A DNA stretch of 64,000 nucleotides from Adiantum capillus-veneris (lineage: Eukaryota > Streptophyta > Polypodiopsida > Polypodiales > Pteridaceae), in NCBI GenBank assembly GCA_014529385.2, contig CM043964.1, positions 130,600,920 through 130,664,919 of the forward strand. The letters are read 5' to 3'. This document shows, one piece after another, positions 23,923-36,646 of this stretch; positions within the stretch are counted from its first letter, which is position 1; every line of letters begins with the position of its first letter. The translations under genes and the position numbers were made by a program. Under the pieces are notes generated by a model, which was not told the origin of the DNA, searched no databases, and saw only the letters and a list, made by a program, of their open reading frames with translations.

Positions 23923-24135
23923 ATGGCCCCCAAGAGAACCAGGGGAAACCCTTTGACGGAAGATGAAGATGCTAGTAACGAACGCAACAAAGCAACTAAC
24001 GACCATGAAGCAGGGCCTAGCCATAGGCCAACAGAGGAGAGTTTACGGGCACCTGCCCCACAGCAGATGGATGACCAGTCCCAGGTGGTTTTCAATTATG
24101 CCATTAATAAGCTTTTAGATTTCATTTTAAGTTAA
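23923..24135 (+). CDS. Small reading frame inside the 3' LTR (70 aa), unknown
   Basis: Counterpart of 10373-10585 with two amino-acid differences. Translation from a 3' LTR would not contribute to the element's own transcript, so if the frame is functional the 5' copy is the relevant one. Confidence 0.3.
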   Translation: MAPKRTRGNPLTEDEDASNERNKATNDHEAGPSHRPTEESLRAPAPQQMDDQSQVVFNYAINKLLDFILS

Positions 24136-25192
24136 GCACTGCATACGAAGGGTTAGGAAGGAAAACACTGGTTGAAAAAGGAAGGTAACTTCCACAAAAC
24201 CCACGATCAATGATTGTTATTAGGAAAGAAATGATTGGGTTATTACTGGTTGAAATAGGAAGGAAATGTTTGACCATCCTTAAGACAGCTTGTCTCAAGA
24301 CACGTCTGATTTCTTGGAAAAAATTTTACTCCAGGTAATGAGTAACGATGGAGATACCATCATGGAGGAGTCGGTTACCTCTGCACGTGTGGAGTCTTTA
24401 CCCCGTGCTTGTTTATGTTTATGGATAGTACTTTTAAGTTTATCCTAGAGATACCGCCCGGTTGTATGGGCAACTGGTTTTGGCGTATGGGCGCCCGGAC
24501 TTTGGGTGAAGACTTTTTCCACCCCGGTTATATAAATAAGGAATGGGTGCCGTTTTTCACCCTTGTATAGGTGGTCTTGAGACAAGTTAGTACTGGTCAG
24601 TGATACCTTAAAATGACAGTACCTTGTCTTAAGTTTAAAGATGTCTGTTTTCTGAAAGAATGTCTTCAATGCTGTTTTAAAAGGTTGCTTTAAGGAAATG
24701 CAGTTGAAAAATTAAAAAGGAATCATTATTTAAATTGTGGAAAGAATGTGGTAGTAATTAAACAACAATAAAATCATGTGTGAGTGCGGGGTGGTAAGTG
24801 GGGATTGACTAAGGTTGTCAATCATGGACGGGTGGACTTGATTAGTCAGGTAACTATCCATTCCCGCGCACTAAAACGTTTAGAAACTTCACTTGGACGA
24901 GGGATCCACCAGCGGCTGTGCCCTCACATATGTTAGAGGGAAAAAAGCGTTGGCTAAGGAAACCTTAATCTAAAGGATGAAGATTTAGGGCCGGAATTTT
25001 TTTTTAAAGGATTCCGTTTCCACTGCGAGACAGGACTAGGTCTCTTCTAGGGCTATGAACCTAAACCATTGCCAATGGTAAGGGTGAATTCCCTAGAATT
25101 TTTCTTGTTTAAAGGCTTTGACTTTAGTAGGCATAGAGACCTGTCAAAGGTTCCATCCCGCTTTTGGTGTCGGCGGGATTGGAGCCGTTACA

Positions 25193-27040
25193 GAAGGCAA
25201 TAATGGTGTTCAATTCTTGTAGTAGTGCTTAGATTGATTGTAGTAGTGCTTGACACCCATCATGATCCCGCTTAGTTATGTAACTTATATGCCAATCTTT
25301 ACTAGTCAAATGGTGCATATTGATACTCATATAAAGTGTCTTGCCCAATTGCTTACAAAACCCCTCTTTCTATAAAAAACAAAAAGACATTTGAGGACAA
25401 GAAAGCCCACCTAGGGGCTTACTTTTTAACATCATGCATGACCTCATGGTAAAGATTGTGGATGTTTGCCAACATAGGAAAACAAAGATATTTCATAGAT
25501 TAGTGGTTACCTTACAAAACCTGCAAGTCTTTTACTCAAAGAGTTGTTTAAATTGATTGCAAATCTTTGATATCTCTATGTTGTAGCTACTGAAGTTGAA
25601 AATTTCAATGGATTAGGATAATGTGAGATCAATTTTGCTAGCTTAGATACTTTGGCCATTCAAGGTGTGTAGTGTTTGACAAGTGTTTTTTAATCAGTGA
25701 AGAGGCTAGACTCGATGGATTGCTTGCTATCCATGGGTCACATGCCTCCAATTATTTTGTAAGTAGTTTATTTGTATAAGTGGTCAATTTGTGAGTAGAG
25801 TATTAATTCCACAATCAATATCATACAGAGTATCCATGCTTATGAGAGGTTGTGAAATTTGAGGAACATGCAAGTCATTGTAGAATACATGTTTATGAGG
25901 GGTTGCAATTTCCTTAGCCTCATAAATTTTGATAAAAATACTGAGCAAAAAATATACCCTTATCTACACAGGGCGACTCGTTGGAGTTTTTTGGGGGAAA
26001 TATCAATTAGTATCTAATTAATCTTGATTTCTTGAGTTGACTCTCTTAAGACTTGTCAAGCCACAATGAAAATCATGATTCTCTTTGCCTATCCCAGTCT
26101 ACTCCATGAATTGACATTTGTTCAATTACCAATGCACAAGGACTACAAGGGATCCTTAAGGCATCATGCAGAATCATCAAAATTTGCATGCAGTAGCCTA
26201 CATTTGGATTTTTGTAAAGTCTCAACATTTAGGAAATTCTAGTAGTTGAACCACTTTTTTTTTTGTTAAAGGGTTTGTCAATTGAGCTTAATAAACAAGT
26301 AGTATAAAATCAATGCCATTTCTAAGCTTCGTGATCAATTATCATAACTTGTTCACCCAAATTATCATAACTTCTTCTTTATAGATGGGTAAAGAGCTTT
26401 TAAATGTGTATTATGGAGCTCTTGGGGTGACGAGATGAGCTCCATATACAATTCTAATGTTCTTTGTAATTTTGTCTTCTCCAAGCTATTGTATGCTTTG
26501 TAGGTGATTATTTTGCATCAAACTATCATCTTTTATCCCATGTTCCTCTCTATCTTACATTATGAAACATTCATGCTTTTGTTAAGCACACCAATAAGCT
26601 AGACAATAAGGGCTAAGTTCTTCTCTAAGTTCATCAAAGAACCTATATATAAGAGAAACGATGGGGAGTTGTTTTCTTCTATGCAATGGAATGATTAGGA
26701 ATTGAAATGAGTAGACTGGAGAAGAATAAAAGTTTCTTGAGTAATAAATAAGTAAGTAAAAAGGAGTTGTGGGTGCTCATAGTACCAAAGCCCCCCCCCC
26801 CCCCCCCCCCCCCCCCTTTCAACACACACCACTTGCTTCTTGGCTATGTCAAACTTCACCATTTTCTATTTGGAAAATGCTCATTCCCACTTATAACAAG
26901 GATCATCATAGATTAAAGGAGGAGTAAGCTAAGATTAAGAAAAATAAACCAATGCACGAGTGCATGAAAGCCAAGGCGGCAACATGCATTGGTGCATTGT
27001 GTATGTATAGTCTATATGAGAATGTAATATGTGCAAGCCT
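25193..27040. other. Spacer between the two chromoviruses, no gene seen
   Basis: AT-rich, with short interrupted frames only. It contains a 26-base C run at 26791-26816 and the right-hand target duplication of the first chromovirus. It ends with AGCCT at 27036-27040, the left target duplication of the next element. Confidence 0.65.
26791..26816. repeat. Poly-C tract, 26 bases
   Basis: An uninterrupted C run in spacer DNA. Confidence 0.9.
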
Positions 27041-27700
27041 TGTAACATTTAATGCACTAGTAACTTGTGTGTAGCGGAAATTGGTAACATAGTGAGCATT
27101 CCATTAAGAATAAGTTCCTAATGAGCATAGAGAGAGTACTTAATTTGAGAAAGCAACATACCAATTTACACCTAGCTAATTTGGCATTGACAATACTTGA
27201 AAAGAGAGAGAAATAGAACAATTGACAACAATTGAGGACCGGATTTACATGGAGCCGGTTCCCCCTCTATAAAGGCTTTGTATTATAGCTTTCCCCATCA
27301 AAGGAGACTTTTGTACAATACAATTCTTGTGTTCATTGACAAAAACTCGTTGGTGCAATGAAGATGGAAGCTTCATGCACCAAATTATGCTTGAAATACA
27401 CACCTAGTGTCCCTAGCCTCAATCCCAAGACCGCACACACCTTTAAGAATAGTGAGAGCTAGCAGGGAATGAGGATAGATTGAGAGGAAGAAGAGGTATC
27501 TTACGAGAAAGAAGTATTCTCCTCACATAATCACTCTAATAGCATAACTTAGCCTAGTAATTAGCACGGTAGAGGAGATGAGCATGCCATTGAAGCTTGT
27601 CTCTTCGTTGGATTAGCATTCCATAGCCAAGAGTTGTTGGTGTAGGCCTCTACTTCTCAATGCTTAGAGAAGGATATGGAGTTCTTCTTGCACACATGAG

Positions 27701-27737
<37 letters not shown>
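27701..27737. repeat. (GT)n microsatellite within LTR
   Basis: About 18 units. The array at the same LTR position in the right-hand copy (36593-36645) is longer. Confidence 0.95.
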
Positions 27738-27738
<1 letters not shown>

Positions 27739-28213
27739 CATTGTGTTAGAGTAAAATGCAGCCTTCTCTCTCATTTTGGTCGTCCCCTCTTGCTATTTTC
27801 TCATGCTGGCCTCCCATTGGCTCTTGTAAATCTTAGCCAATCACAAATTAGAATCATAGTTGATAGAATTTTGACAAGTGTCCCCCTTTTCCCTTTTTTG
27901 AGAGCTTTAGGTAATTAAATAATTCAATTAAACTCTCATTGGACCTCTTAGTCTTCTAGCCAATAGGAATCAGACAAGCCATTGGGCTGCTGAATGCTCA
28001 TTGGATCCGTTGGTAGATTGTCCAATAGTCTTCTAGGAAGTTTAATTTCTATTGGTTCTCTTATCAAGCATTTTAAAATTGATTAGACTAACTTCACTCT
28101 AGCCTAATTCTCATTGGTCCACCTCTATGGCCATCCAATAGGATTTGAGGGGAGATTTGGCCTAAGAGCCTGACATGTGTCCAATATTCCCTTTGTGTAA
28201 AGGGGGAGCCTTG

Positions 28214-28216
<3 letters not shown>

Positions 28217-28249
<33 letters not shown>
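28217..28249. repeat. (GT)n microsatellite within LTR, second site
   Basis: About 16 units. It has counterparts at 37119-37151 in the right LTR and 35637-35662 in the solo LTR. Confidence 0.95.
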
Positions 28250-28251
<2 letters not shown>

Positions 28252-28628
28252 CTCTCTCATCCCCTACTAAAAGGGCTTGTCCCCTCCTTCCTAGGGATGT
28301 GGGAAGACTTCTTAGTCTTCCCATGACCATCCAATTTTCCCCTTGCTTTGGCCATTGGATAAATGAGTTAATTTTTGGAACCTTAGCCAATGGAAGTCTT
28401 AATGGAGTTGAACCTTAGGTCTTTCAAGCCCCATTGAAGCACATTGCTCTTTTGTAGACTGTCCCCCTTTGGATCCCTATTTTCCCTCCTTTGGATCCCT
28501 GACAGAGACCGGTCTGGCAGCCTTACCAATATTCTAGTTTTTACTCCCCTGCGGTACTTCCCCATATTAAATGATCAGTTTAACATGAGTAAATCATTTG
28601 GGAGTATTAGATATTAGTTTTTATGACA

Positions 28629-28641
28629 TTACCTCTCTCTT
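28629..28641 (-). other. Probable polypurine tract of second chromovirus
   Basis: On the minus strand AAGAGAGAGGTAA directly precedes the LTR start. Confidence 0.8.
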
Positions 28642-28979
28642 GAAAAATCATAGTCGTCCTCGACTATGAGGTAAGGAAGATAAAGTAGAGAAGATAAAGC
28701 CTAGTCATTAGTCTGTTTGCTATAGTGGGTAGAGAGGATCCCTATTTTACCCTACGACACCATTCCAGAATGGATGACTAGTCTATTTGGTGGTTGAGAG
28801 CCTTAGCTACCACAAGCATGTTTGCATATTCGTCCATATCAATGTTCCATAGTAGAGTGACAAGCTCTACTTGGTGTTCGGGAGACGTCGTCTCCACAAA
28901 CATGATCCTAAGTATGCATACTTATTAATATGTGCACAAAATAAAGAAAAAGAGAGCCTTATAAGACAAAAACTTTGTT

Positions 28980-30240
28980 CATTTATACATATTTACATTT
29001 GCTTACTCTAGGGAATCATTGTAAGCATTGACAAGGTTTAGGTTATCCTTTAATTGTATGCCTTGCATCCATGTAGCATCTTCAAAAGGATAATTTTAAA
29101 ACTTGATAAGATATCGTCGGATAATCTTACCGCCTTGTAATGCCTTGTCTTTGTGTTGGAGTATGGACTCGGGCTGCACCAACTCTTCTTGATCCTCGAT
29201 CTTCGGTGGGTCTTCAATGATTGCGTCTTGAGGTGGCTCTCCTTTATAAGGCTTTAGTAGGCTCAGAACGCATTATGTATGAGCCAATGGCTGGGCAACT
29301 TGAGTTGATAGGCCATCTCATTGATTGGCCTAAGAATCTGGAAGGGACCATAGTACTTTTTTGCTAACTTAGCATAGTACTTTTGGTGTCCCATAGGATT
29401 CTTGCCCGTTGTGTGCCTTAATCGCGTTTTGGGAAACTTAAGCAAGACCCAATCATTTTGTTTAAAGGATAGATATCTTTTGTGATTATCAGCTACAACC
29501 TTTTGCCTGTGTTGAGAGATGGATATAGCATCCTTAATCTTTTGGAAAGATTCTTGCAAGTCTCGGCTATATTCATCTGCAACAAAGATCTTCCCATGTA
29601 CCTTGAGCAGCATGGGACTTTTTGATCTTCCCTCTATCACCTCAAAAGGTGCTTTTCTCGTGGAAGTATGTATAGTGTTATTGTAAGCATACTCCACTAA
29701 GGGTAAGTACTTCTCCCATTGGGACTTTTGATCTACTTCTATGACATAAGATTTTAGTAGATAAAGAATGGTTAGGTTAGCTATTTCACTTTGGCCATCC
29801 GTTTGGGGATGATAGGCCAAAGAGAAGTTTAGCCTTGTACCTAAATTCTCAAAGAGACCCTTCCAGAAATTATTGGTCATTCTAGGATCTCTATCTGACA
29901 CTATAGACATTGGAAAGCCATGGTATTTGAAGATTTGTGTTATAAAGAGGGTTGCCATTTGATGGGCCTTGATAGTCTTTTTGACAAGTATGAAATATGC
30001 TTTTTTGCTAAACCTGTTTACTATTGTCCATATTCCCGTATTCCCATGGATAGACTTGGGCAATCCAAAGATAAAATCCATGGATATGCTCTCCCATGGT
30101 GAATTAGGGATTGGCAACGGTTGAAGCAATCCATGTTGCTTCCCTCTATCTGACTTCTTCTTTTTAACATTTTGAAACATACTCTTGTATGTTTGCTTTC
30201 ATGGCAGGGCAATAGAAATATGTTTCTATCCCTTTTAGGG
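28980..30240 (-). pseudogene. Second chromovirus: integrase and chromodomain
   Basis: An open stretch at 30180-29263 encodes the integrase core with D (SMDF), D (VSDRD) and E (DGQSEIAN), then the GPF module (KKYYGPFQIL) and YQLKLP. A residue usually Asp in the core's VVDRF motif is Asn (VNRF). A stop follows IHNAF. Beyond it a chromodomain is readable on the same strand (ESILQHKDKAL, IIRRYLIKF, stop, NYPFEDATW), which identifies the element as a chromovirus. Confidence 0.88.
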
Positions 30241-32330
30241 TAGACTGAATCCCTCTATGCCCGCATAAGGAGGTGCATGAGATTCATACATTACTTTCTC
30301 ACGTAGTGAGTTAGTAACACATAGTCTATTGCCATAGAGAAGATAACCATCTTGTAGGGTAAATGGTTCTTCCTTCTTCCCTAGTGCAAGGGCTGAAATC
30401 ACATCTCTAAAAATGGGATCGATGGCGTACTCATTTATCATATAAAATAGATCATTGTGAGCTGGTATGGATACCGTATTCACTCTCGGTCGTCTTGAGA
30501 GTGCATCAGCTACTTGCAGATTATGCTTGCCAGCAATGTGAGCAATATGAAAATGAAATTGAGAAAGAAAATTTGTCCACCTCATTTGTTTGTCGGAGAG
30601 CTGGGTTTGCATCATGAAGTACTTAAGGCTTTGGTGATCTGTTCGTCGTAGAATGAAAGGAGTCCCCAATAAATAATGCTTCCACACTCTAGAGCATGTA
30701 GAACTGCTAAGATTTCCTTTTCATATATACCTACAACTTGCTCAACAGGGTCGAGCCTTTGACTTTAATAGGCTATGGTGTGCCCTTCTTGGAGCAAAAC
30801 AGCTCCAAGGCAATCACCACAAGCGTCACATTGGACTCAAATGGCTTTGAGAGATCTTTGAGAGATAAGCTTCTCTGTAAGATTTTTGAAAGCATTGTTC
30901 TCCTTGGTGGACCATATATACCTAACATTTTTCTTGGTTAGGTCATGTAATGGTCCTACGATTTGTGAGAACTTTTCTATGAAGCGTCTTTGTATGCACA
31001 CATACCTATAAAGGTTCTTAGTTCATGTAGATTCCTTGGATTAGGCCATCCTTTTATTACCTCTAGCTTTGATGGATCCATTTTGATGCCATCTTGAGAG
31101 ATAATGTGACCTAAATATTGAATCTCTTGTAAGAAAAATTCACTTTTCTTCGGTTTATATAAATCTTATTCTCTCGTAAAACTTGAAATATTACCTGGAG
31201 GTGTTGCTTGTGTTCATCTAATGAATTAGACTAGATGATTATATCATTAAAGAACACTCCAATAAAGGTTCGGTGAGGCTTGAATAGTTTCTCCATCAAG
31301 CGGTTGAGTGTTGCTGGTGCATTGGTCAAGCCAAAAGGCATGACAATGTACTCGTAAAGACCAAACTTAGTGCAAAATGCGGTCTTTACAATGTCTTGAT
31401 CAACTATCCTTATTTGATGGTAGCCACTTTTTAGGTCAATCCTACTGAAGTAGGTCAACCCTTGTAGCTTATCAAATAGGTCTTCTACCCATGGAACGGG
31501 AAACCTATTCTTGATAGTGATCCTATTTAGTGGTCTATAGTCGACACACATACAATATGTGCCGTCTTTCTTTTTAACTAATAACACTGGTGAACAAAAT
31601 GGAGATGAGCTAGGCCTAAGCATGCCTTTCTCAACTAACTCATACACTTGTCGCATAATCTCCTCTTGTTGAGCTTGAGAAACTTGATAAGGAGGTTTAT
31701 TAGGCGGTGAACTTCTTGGAAGAAGCTCAATCGCATGGTCGTCATTGCCTCGTTCGGGAGGTAGTTCACAAGAGATGTTGTCAATAAAAACATCTTGAAA
31801 CCCCTTGAGGAAGTTGGATAACTCTCATTCCTTTTGATTATTGATATTTTCTTTTGCTAAAGCATTAGATTCATTTTGAGAATCTTTAACAAAAATCATG
31901 TAAATGGAAATAGAGCTCCTTATTGAGTTATTGAAAGCTTGGTTATGTACAAGTGGTATGGTACTACCCAACTCCTTAGCATCTATGTACATATCTTTTT
32001 CCATGAATCTAAAGTAGATTTACCTTTTAGGGAATTTAACATTGGCAGCATTGTGATCAAGCCATGGTGCCCCTAGGATTATATCCTCATGCTTGAGAGG
32101 AGAGATGAAGAAATCCTCCTTGTCCACATAGCTTTGGACATGGAGCCTCAATTTACCAATTAAGGGAGTGACTGAGGCTTCTTTCCCCTTGAAAGCACCA
32201 TCGCCAGGTAGGACATCTCCCATCTCATAGGCTTGGATGCCTAGCTTGGTGGCCAACTATGTGGATATGAAATTGTGAGTAGAACTAGGGTCAAAGAGAA
32301 TAAAAGCATCATGTTCTCTTACCTTTTCCC
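30241..32330 (-). pseudogene. Second chromovirus: protease, reverse transcriptase, RNase H
   Basis: Protease: the active-site stretch reads FDPSSTHNF instead of the DSG form, a stop follows in FIST(stop)LATK, then GAPWLDH at 32060-32080. RT (31656-31231): [49 protein letters not shown]. The catalytic FxDD box is FFND, so the first Asp is lost. Several stops follow. RNase H (30900-30235) has TDHQSLKY and VADALSRR. Losing protease and RT catalytic residues means this copy cannot move itself. Confidence 0.88.
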
Positions 32331-33914
32331 AAGCATGGCATAGAGGAGATCCTTTGTGATGAGCATCCTCTTCTTGAATTTCAACCAAGGTAGCTCTAGG
32401 AGGCTCATTAAGTGTATTCTTGTGGGGCCAAGCTTGATAAGCATGCCCTTACTCCCCGCACTTGAAACAACGGTTATCTTTTCATAACGCTCTACCTCTT
32501 CAGGAGAGAGTTTATTTTGCCTTTATAAACTCCCTTCTTCTTAGCTTTTTTGTTGTTGGCATTGCCTTTGGGAGACGTTTGGATGTTGTCCTTCCCCTTA
32601 TGCTCGTTACGGTCCTTGTTTTTTGTGGGCTTAAGATTTCTCTTAGCCCCTTGTTGGAAATTGATTCTTGAAGCCACCATAGTATGGTGTATGAGCACAG
32701 ATATGGTGCGTGGAATTTGGAGTTAACATACTCCGCCATATCCTCGGTTAAGCCCGCACAAAATCCTTGTTTTTGCTCTCAAAAATCCATTTTTTTGAAG
32801 ACAGTGGCTTTGAGGTGTAAAACCCAAAACTTGTCTACATATTTGTGGATAGATTTGTAGGGAGAGAGCTTCAAGCTTCACCATTCGGTGAGAACTTTGT
32901 CATTGGCATCGGTAGCCAAAAACTGCTTCATGATGGAAGCTCTTAAAGCTTTCCATGTTTGTGGAGCTTCACTGTTTGCTCGTAGGCTAGACCACCATTG
33001 CCTGGCAGACTTTTGAAAATGCATACCTACATGACATAGCTTAGAGGACTCCATAAATCCCTCATCTCCAAACGCCGCATCGAATTGCTAGATAAAGGCC
33101 AAGACTTTGTCCATAACACCAAAGGTGCCATCGTGGGTAAGGAAAGAGATGTTCTTTCCTCCCTCTTTGAACTTTTTGAGCTTGGACGACCTCTTCCAGG
33201 CGGTAGAGGATTTCCTATAGTCTCTTGTTTTAGGTGGTTCAAGAGCTGCACCATCACTTTCTTTAGAAGAGGAAGAGTATGAGGAGGATGGAGAAGAGGG
33301 TGACCTCTTTCTCGCCTTTTTCTTTCCTTGTTCCTCCTTGTTTGCACCATTACTTTCTTTAGAAGAGGAAGAGTATGAAGAAGATGGAGAAGAGAGTGAC
33401 CTATTTCTCGCCTTTTTCTTCTCTTGTTTTCTCTCGTCCCTCTTTGAATTATGGTATAGAGAAGTATGTGATGGTCTTCTCTGTTTAGGGGGGTGTTGGA
33501 GAGCGTTTTGCCCGCCATCTTTGTAGAACCATCTTCATTGAGGTGGCAGGAGACTCACTTCTTTCCCATTCTTTCGGTGAGGGCTCTACCGTTGAAACTT
33601 GGGTTCTCCTTTGGGAGGGAGATGCATCATTGAGTAGTAAGTTTTTGTGCCCTTCTTACGGATCCTCCTCTTCTTCCCTTATCGGAGAGAGTCCTCTTTT
33701 GGAAGTCTCACTAGGAGGCTTCCTAGGTACTCTCTCTTCTTGGTGGGGTGCGCAATTGCTGAAGCACTTCACCTTGGAGGGATGGGTTGCCCAAGACTTG
33801 TTGAAGCCTAGAAACAAGATAGTTTACAAGCATAGAGGCATCATTAGTTTCTCTTTCATTAGCAAAATCAAAGCTATCAACATTCATTTCAATATCTTTT
33901 CCTTTGTCAGCCAT
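32331..33914 (-). pseudogene. Second chromovirus: gag
   Basis: The likely start is the ATG at 33914 (MADKGKDIEMNV). The frame is broken near 33720. Across 33430-33190 a Ser-rich segment is duplicated in tandem (96 bp unit, two copies, encoding SSPSSSYSSSSKES-type repeats). The retrotransposon gag core follows (FQKSARQWWSSLRANSEAP, about 33020-32950). The knuckle near 32460 reads CFKCGE-stop-GHA. Several stops are present. Confidence 0.82.
33246..33439. repeat. Tandem 96 bp duplication in gag
   Basis: GCACCAT(C/T)ACTTTCTTTAG occurs at 33248 and 33344. The unit is 32 codons, so the duplication kept frame when it arose. Confidence 0.88.
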
Positions 33915-34316
33915 ACTAGCAAATTTTAGGTGTAAACTTTTACTTGTACTTTGGCACTTCAAGCCCTAGTTGCTACTCCTCTTTACCTTCAAAGATAAGC
34001 ACTCAAGCATCTATACCCGTTGCTTGAATATTATTAATTTCAAGGAATATAAGAGAGGGTTCAACAGAGCCAAGATAGCACCGGTTCCCATCAAGCTTCT
34101 AATAGCTCAATAATGGTTAAGCCATAAGCAAGCCCCGTAGGACTCCATTATTAAGACGATAGCTCTCAACGGTGTCCCCATTAATTGCATAAAGCAGGCG
34201 TGCATCAAGGATGAAAAATCCATATTCTACTTACCCTTTTGCAATTAATAACACCAACCATTTGTAGCAAGCTTGAGGACCTCTCTTCTTCTTGAGCAAG
34301 AAAAGAGAAACCAATA

Positions 34317-34328
34317 GCTCTGATGCCA
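34317..34328 (-). other. tRNA-iMet primer-binding site of second chromovirus
   Basis: On the minus strand it reads TGGCATCAGAGC, one base from the standard site, just inside the 5' LTR edge at 34330. Confidence 0.88.
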
Positions 34329-34443
34329 ATGTAACATTTAATGCACTAGTAACTTGTGTGTAGCGAAAATTATAACATAGTGAGCATTTCATTAAGAATA
34401 AGTTCCTAATGAGCATAGAGAGAGTACTTAATTTGAGAAAGCA

Positions 34444-36045
34444 TGTAACATTTAATGGCCTAGTAACTTGTGTGTAGAGAAAAAATAACATAGACATAGT
34501 GAGCATTTCATTAGAATAGATTCCTAATGAGCATAGCAAGAGTGCTTGGGTGGAGAGAGAAACAAAAAGCATAACACCTAGTTAGATAGGCATGAACAAT
34601 ACTTCAAAAGAGAGAGAAATTAAGCTATTGACAACAGTTGAGGACCAGATTTACATGGAGCCGGTCCCCCCTCGAAAAGGCTTTGTATTATAGGTTTCCC
34701 CCATCAAGGGAGACATTTTACAATACAATTCTTTGTGTTCCTTCAATAACTAGCTAGTGCAATGAATATGGAAGCTTAAAACACTAAGCAAACACTTATA
34801 AAACACAACATCAATTCCCTCACGGTCTCAGACCCAAGACCTCACACGCCTTCAAAGATGGTGAGAGCTAGCGGGGTATGAGAGTAGATTGAGAGGAAGG
34901 AGTAGTCTTACGAGAAACTCACATAATCACTCATAATAGCTTAGCATAGCTTAGTAATTAGCATGGTAGAGGAGATGAGCATGCATTGAAGCTTGACTCT
35001 TGGTTGGATTTGCATCATAAGGGTTGTTGGTGTAGGTCTCCCTTCTCCAAGCTTGGAGTAGATGATAAGCTTTCCATTAAAGCTTGAGAAGGAGAGAGAG
35101 AGAGAGAGAGAGAGAGAGTGTTCTTGCTTCACACATGAGCTAGTGTGAGTGTGTGGAATAATGCCTTTGAAAAATCAGCCCCCTCTCTCTCTTGGTCGGC
35201 CCCTCTTGCTAAATCCTCTTGCTGGCACCTCATTGGACCTCTCCAGGCTTAGCCAATAGGATTTAAGAAGCATAAGTGATAGCCTTCTCACATGTGTCCC
35301 CCTTTCCCCTTTTGTGATAGCTTTATGTAATTAATTGTGCAACTAAACTCTCATTGGACCCCTTTGTCTTCTGGCCAATAGGAATCAGGCAAGCCATTGG
35401 GCTGTTGAACGCTCATTGGACCCCTTGGGAGACTGTCCAATAGTCTTCTAGAGATCTTAATTCTTATTGGTTCTTTTATTAAGTGTTTTTAAATGAATTA
35501 AACTAGATTTACTCTAGCCTAATTCTTATTGGTCCACCTCCATGGCCATCCAATAGGATTTGAGTGCACCTTGTGGGCAATTGGCCTACCGAACTGACAT
35601 GTGTCCCTCATTTCCTTTGTGTAAAGGGAGTCTATGAGTGTGTGTGTGTGTGTGCGTGTGTGTTTCTCTCTCATCCCCTACTTATAGGACTCACCCCCTC
35701 CTATGTAGGAGCCTTGAAGACTTTTTTGGCACACTCACAAAGCATCCAATTTTACTAAGCTTGACGGTTGGACACAACCTTTGAATTTTGGAACCTTAGC
35801 ATTTTGGAAGTCTTAATGGGCTGAACCTTAGGGTCTTTAAAGCCCATTGTTGCACATTTCTCTTTTGCAGATGCCCCCCCCCCCCCCCTTGGATCCCTAT
35901 TTTCCCTCCTTTGGATCCCTACTGTGGCCGGTCTGCCAGCTTAACCAATATTCTAGCTTTTTCTCCCCTGGCACTTCCCCATATTAAATAATTAGTTTAA
36001 CATGAGAAAATCATTTAGGAGAATTAGATATTAATTATTATCACA
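34444..36045 (-). mobile_element. Solo LTR of the same family, inserted in the LTR
   Basis: A complete ~1.6 kb LTR (minus strand TGTGATAATAATTA...GTTACA) flanked by AAGCA on both sides (34439-34443 and 36046-36050). It has no internal region. It is more diverged from the two host LTRs than they are from each other, for example GGCCTAGTAAC against GCACTAGTAAC, so it came from a different member and was reduced by LTR-LTR recombination. Confidence 0.94.
35093..35118. repeat. (GA)n microsatellite in solo LTR
   Basis: About 13 AG units. The corresponding region of the other two LTR copies lacks a long GA array. Confidence 0.9.
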
Positions 36046-36590
36046 AAGCAACATAGGAATTTACACCTAGCTAATTTGGCATTGACAATACTTGAAAAGA
36101 GAGAGAAATAGAACAATTGACAACAATTGAGGACCGGATTTACATGGAGCCGGTCCCCCTTCCATAAAGGTTTTGTATTATAGCTTCTCCAATCAAAGGA
36201 GACTTTTGTACAATACAATTCTTATGTTCCTTACAAAAACTCACTCGGGCAATGAAGATGGAAGCTTCGTGCACCAAATTATGCTTGAAAAGCACACCTA
36301 GTGTCCCTAGCCTCAGTCCCAAGACCTTTCAAAAATGGTGAGAGCTAGTAGAGAATGAGGATAGATTGAGAGGACGAAGAGGTAACTTACTAGAAAGAAG
36401 TATTCTCCTCACATAATCACTCTAATAGCATAGCTTAGCTTAGTAATTAGCATGGTAGAGGAGATGAGCATGCCATTGAAGCTTGGCTCTTCGTTGGATT
36501 TGCATTCCATAGCCAAGAGTACGTTGTTGGTGTAGGCCTCTACTTCTCAATGCTTGGAGAAGGAGATGGAGTTCTTCTTGCACACATGAG

Positions 36591-36592
<2 letters not shown>

Positions 36593-36645
<53 letters not shown>
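36593..36645. repeat. (GT)n microsatellite in split LTR
   Basis: About 26 units, the longest GT array in the window. It is orthologous in position to 27701-27737. Confidence 0.95.

Positions 36646-36646
<1 letters not shown>

Larger units (their letters stand above)
8065..25192 (+). mobile_element. Ty3/Gypsy chromovirus with giant LTRs, containing a nested Copia element
   Basis: LTRs at 8065-11642 and 21966-25192 both run TGTAAGG...GTTACA and are flanked by a perfect 5 bp duplication GAAGG (8060-8064 and 25193-25197). Inside, in order, are an initiator-Met primer site, an extra upstream frame, gag with a zinc knuckle, protease, reverse transcriptase, RNase H, integrase with a GPY module, and a C-terminal chromodomain. 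This is the chromovirus gene order. LTRs over 3 kb plus a chromodomain suggest the Tekay/Del clade, which is my inference. A Copia element occupies 16435-21614. Without it and its extra target copy the element is about 11.9 kb. A frameshift and stops make it non-autonomous. Confidence 0.95.
21966..25192 (+). repeat. 3' LTR of the giant-LTR chromovirus (3227 bp)
   Basis: Same ends as the 5' LTR. It is 351 bp shorter, which equals two missing 152 bp tandem units plus a 47 bp deletion inside another unit. It is followed by the target duplication GAAGG. Confidence 0.95.
27041..28628 (-). repeat. 3' LTR of the second chromovirus (1588 bp)
   Basis: On the minus strand it starts TGTCATAAAAACTAATA and ends ATTAAATGTTACA. 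It carries two GT microsatellites (27701-27737 and 28217-28249) at positions also occupied by GT arrays in the other LTR. Confidence 0.93.

Noticed and set aside
33027-33518. 163-codon Arg/Lys/Leu-rich minus-strand frame in the second chromovirus gag region
   Set aside because: It is a shadow frame of the Ser-rich gag duplication. The neighbouring frame carries the recognisable gag core.
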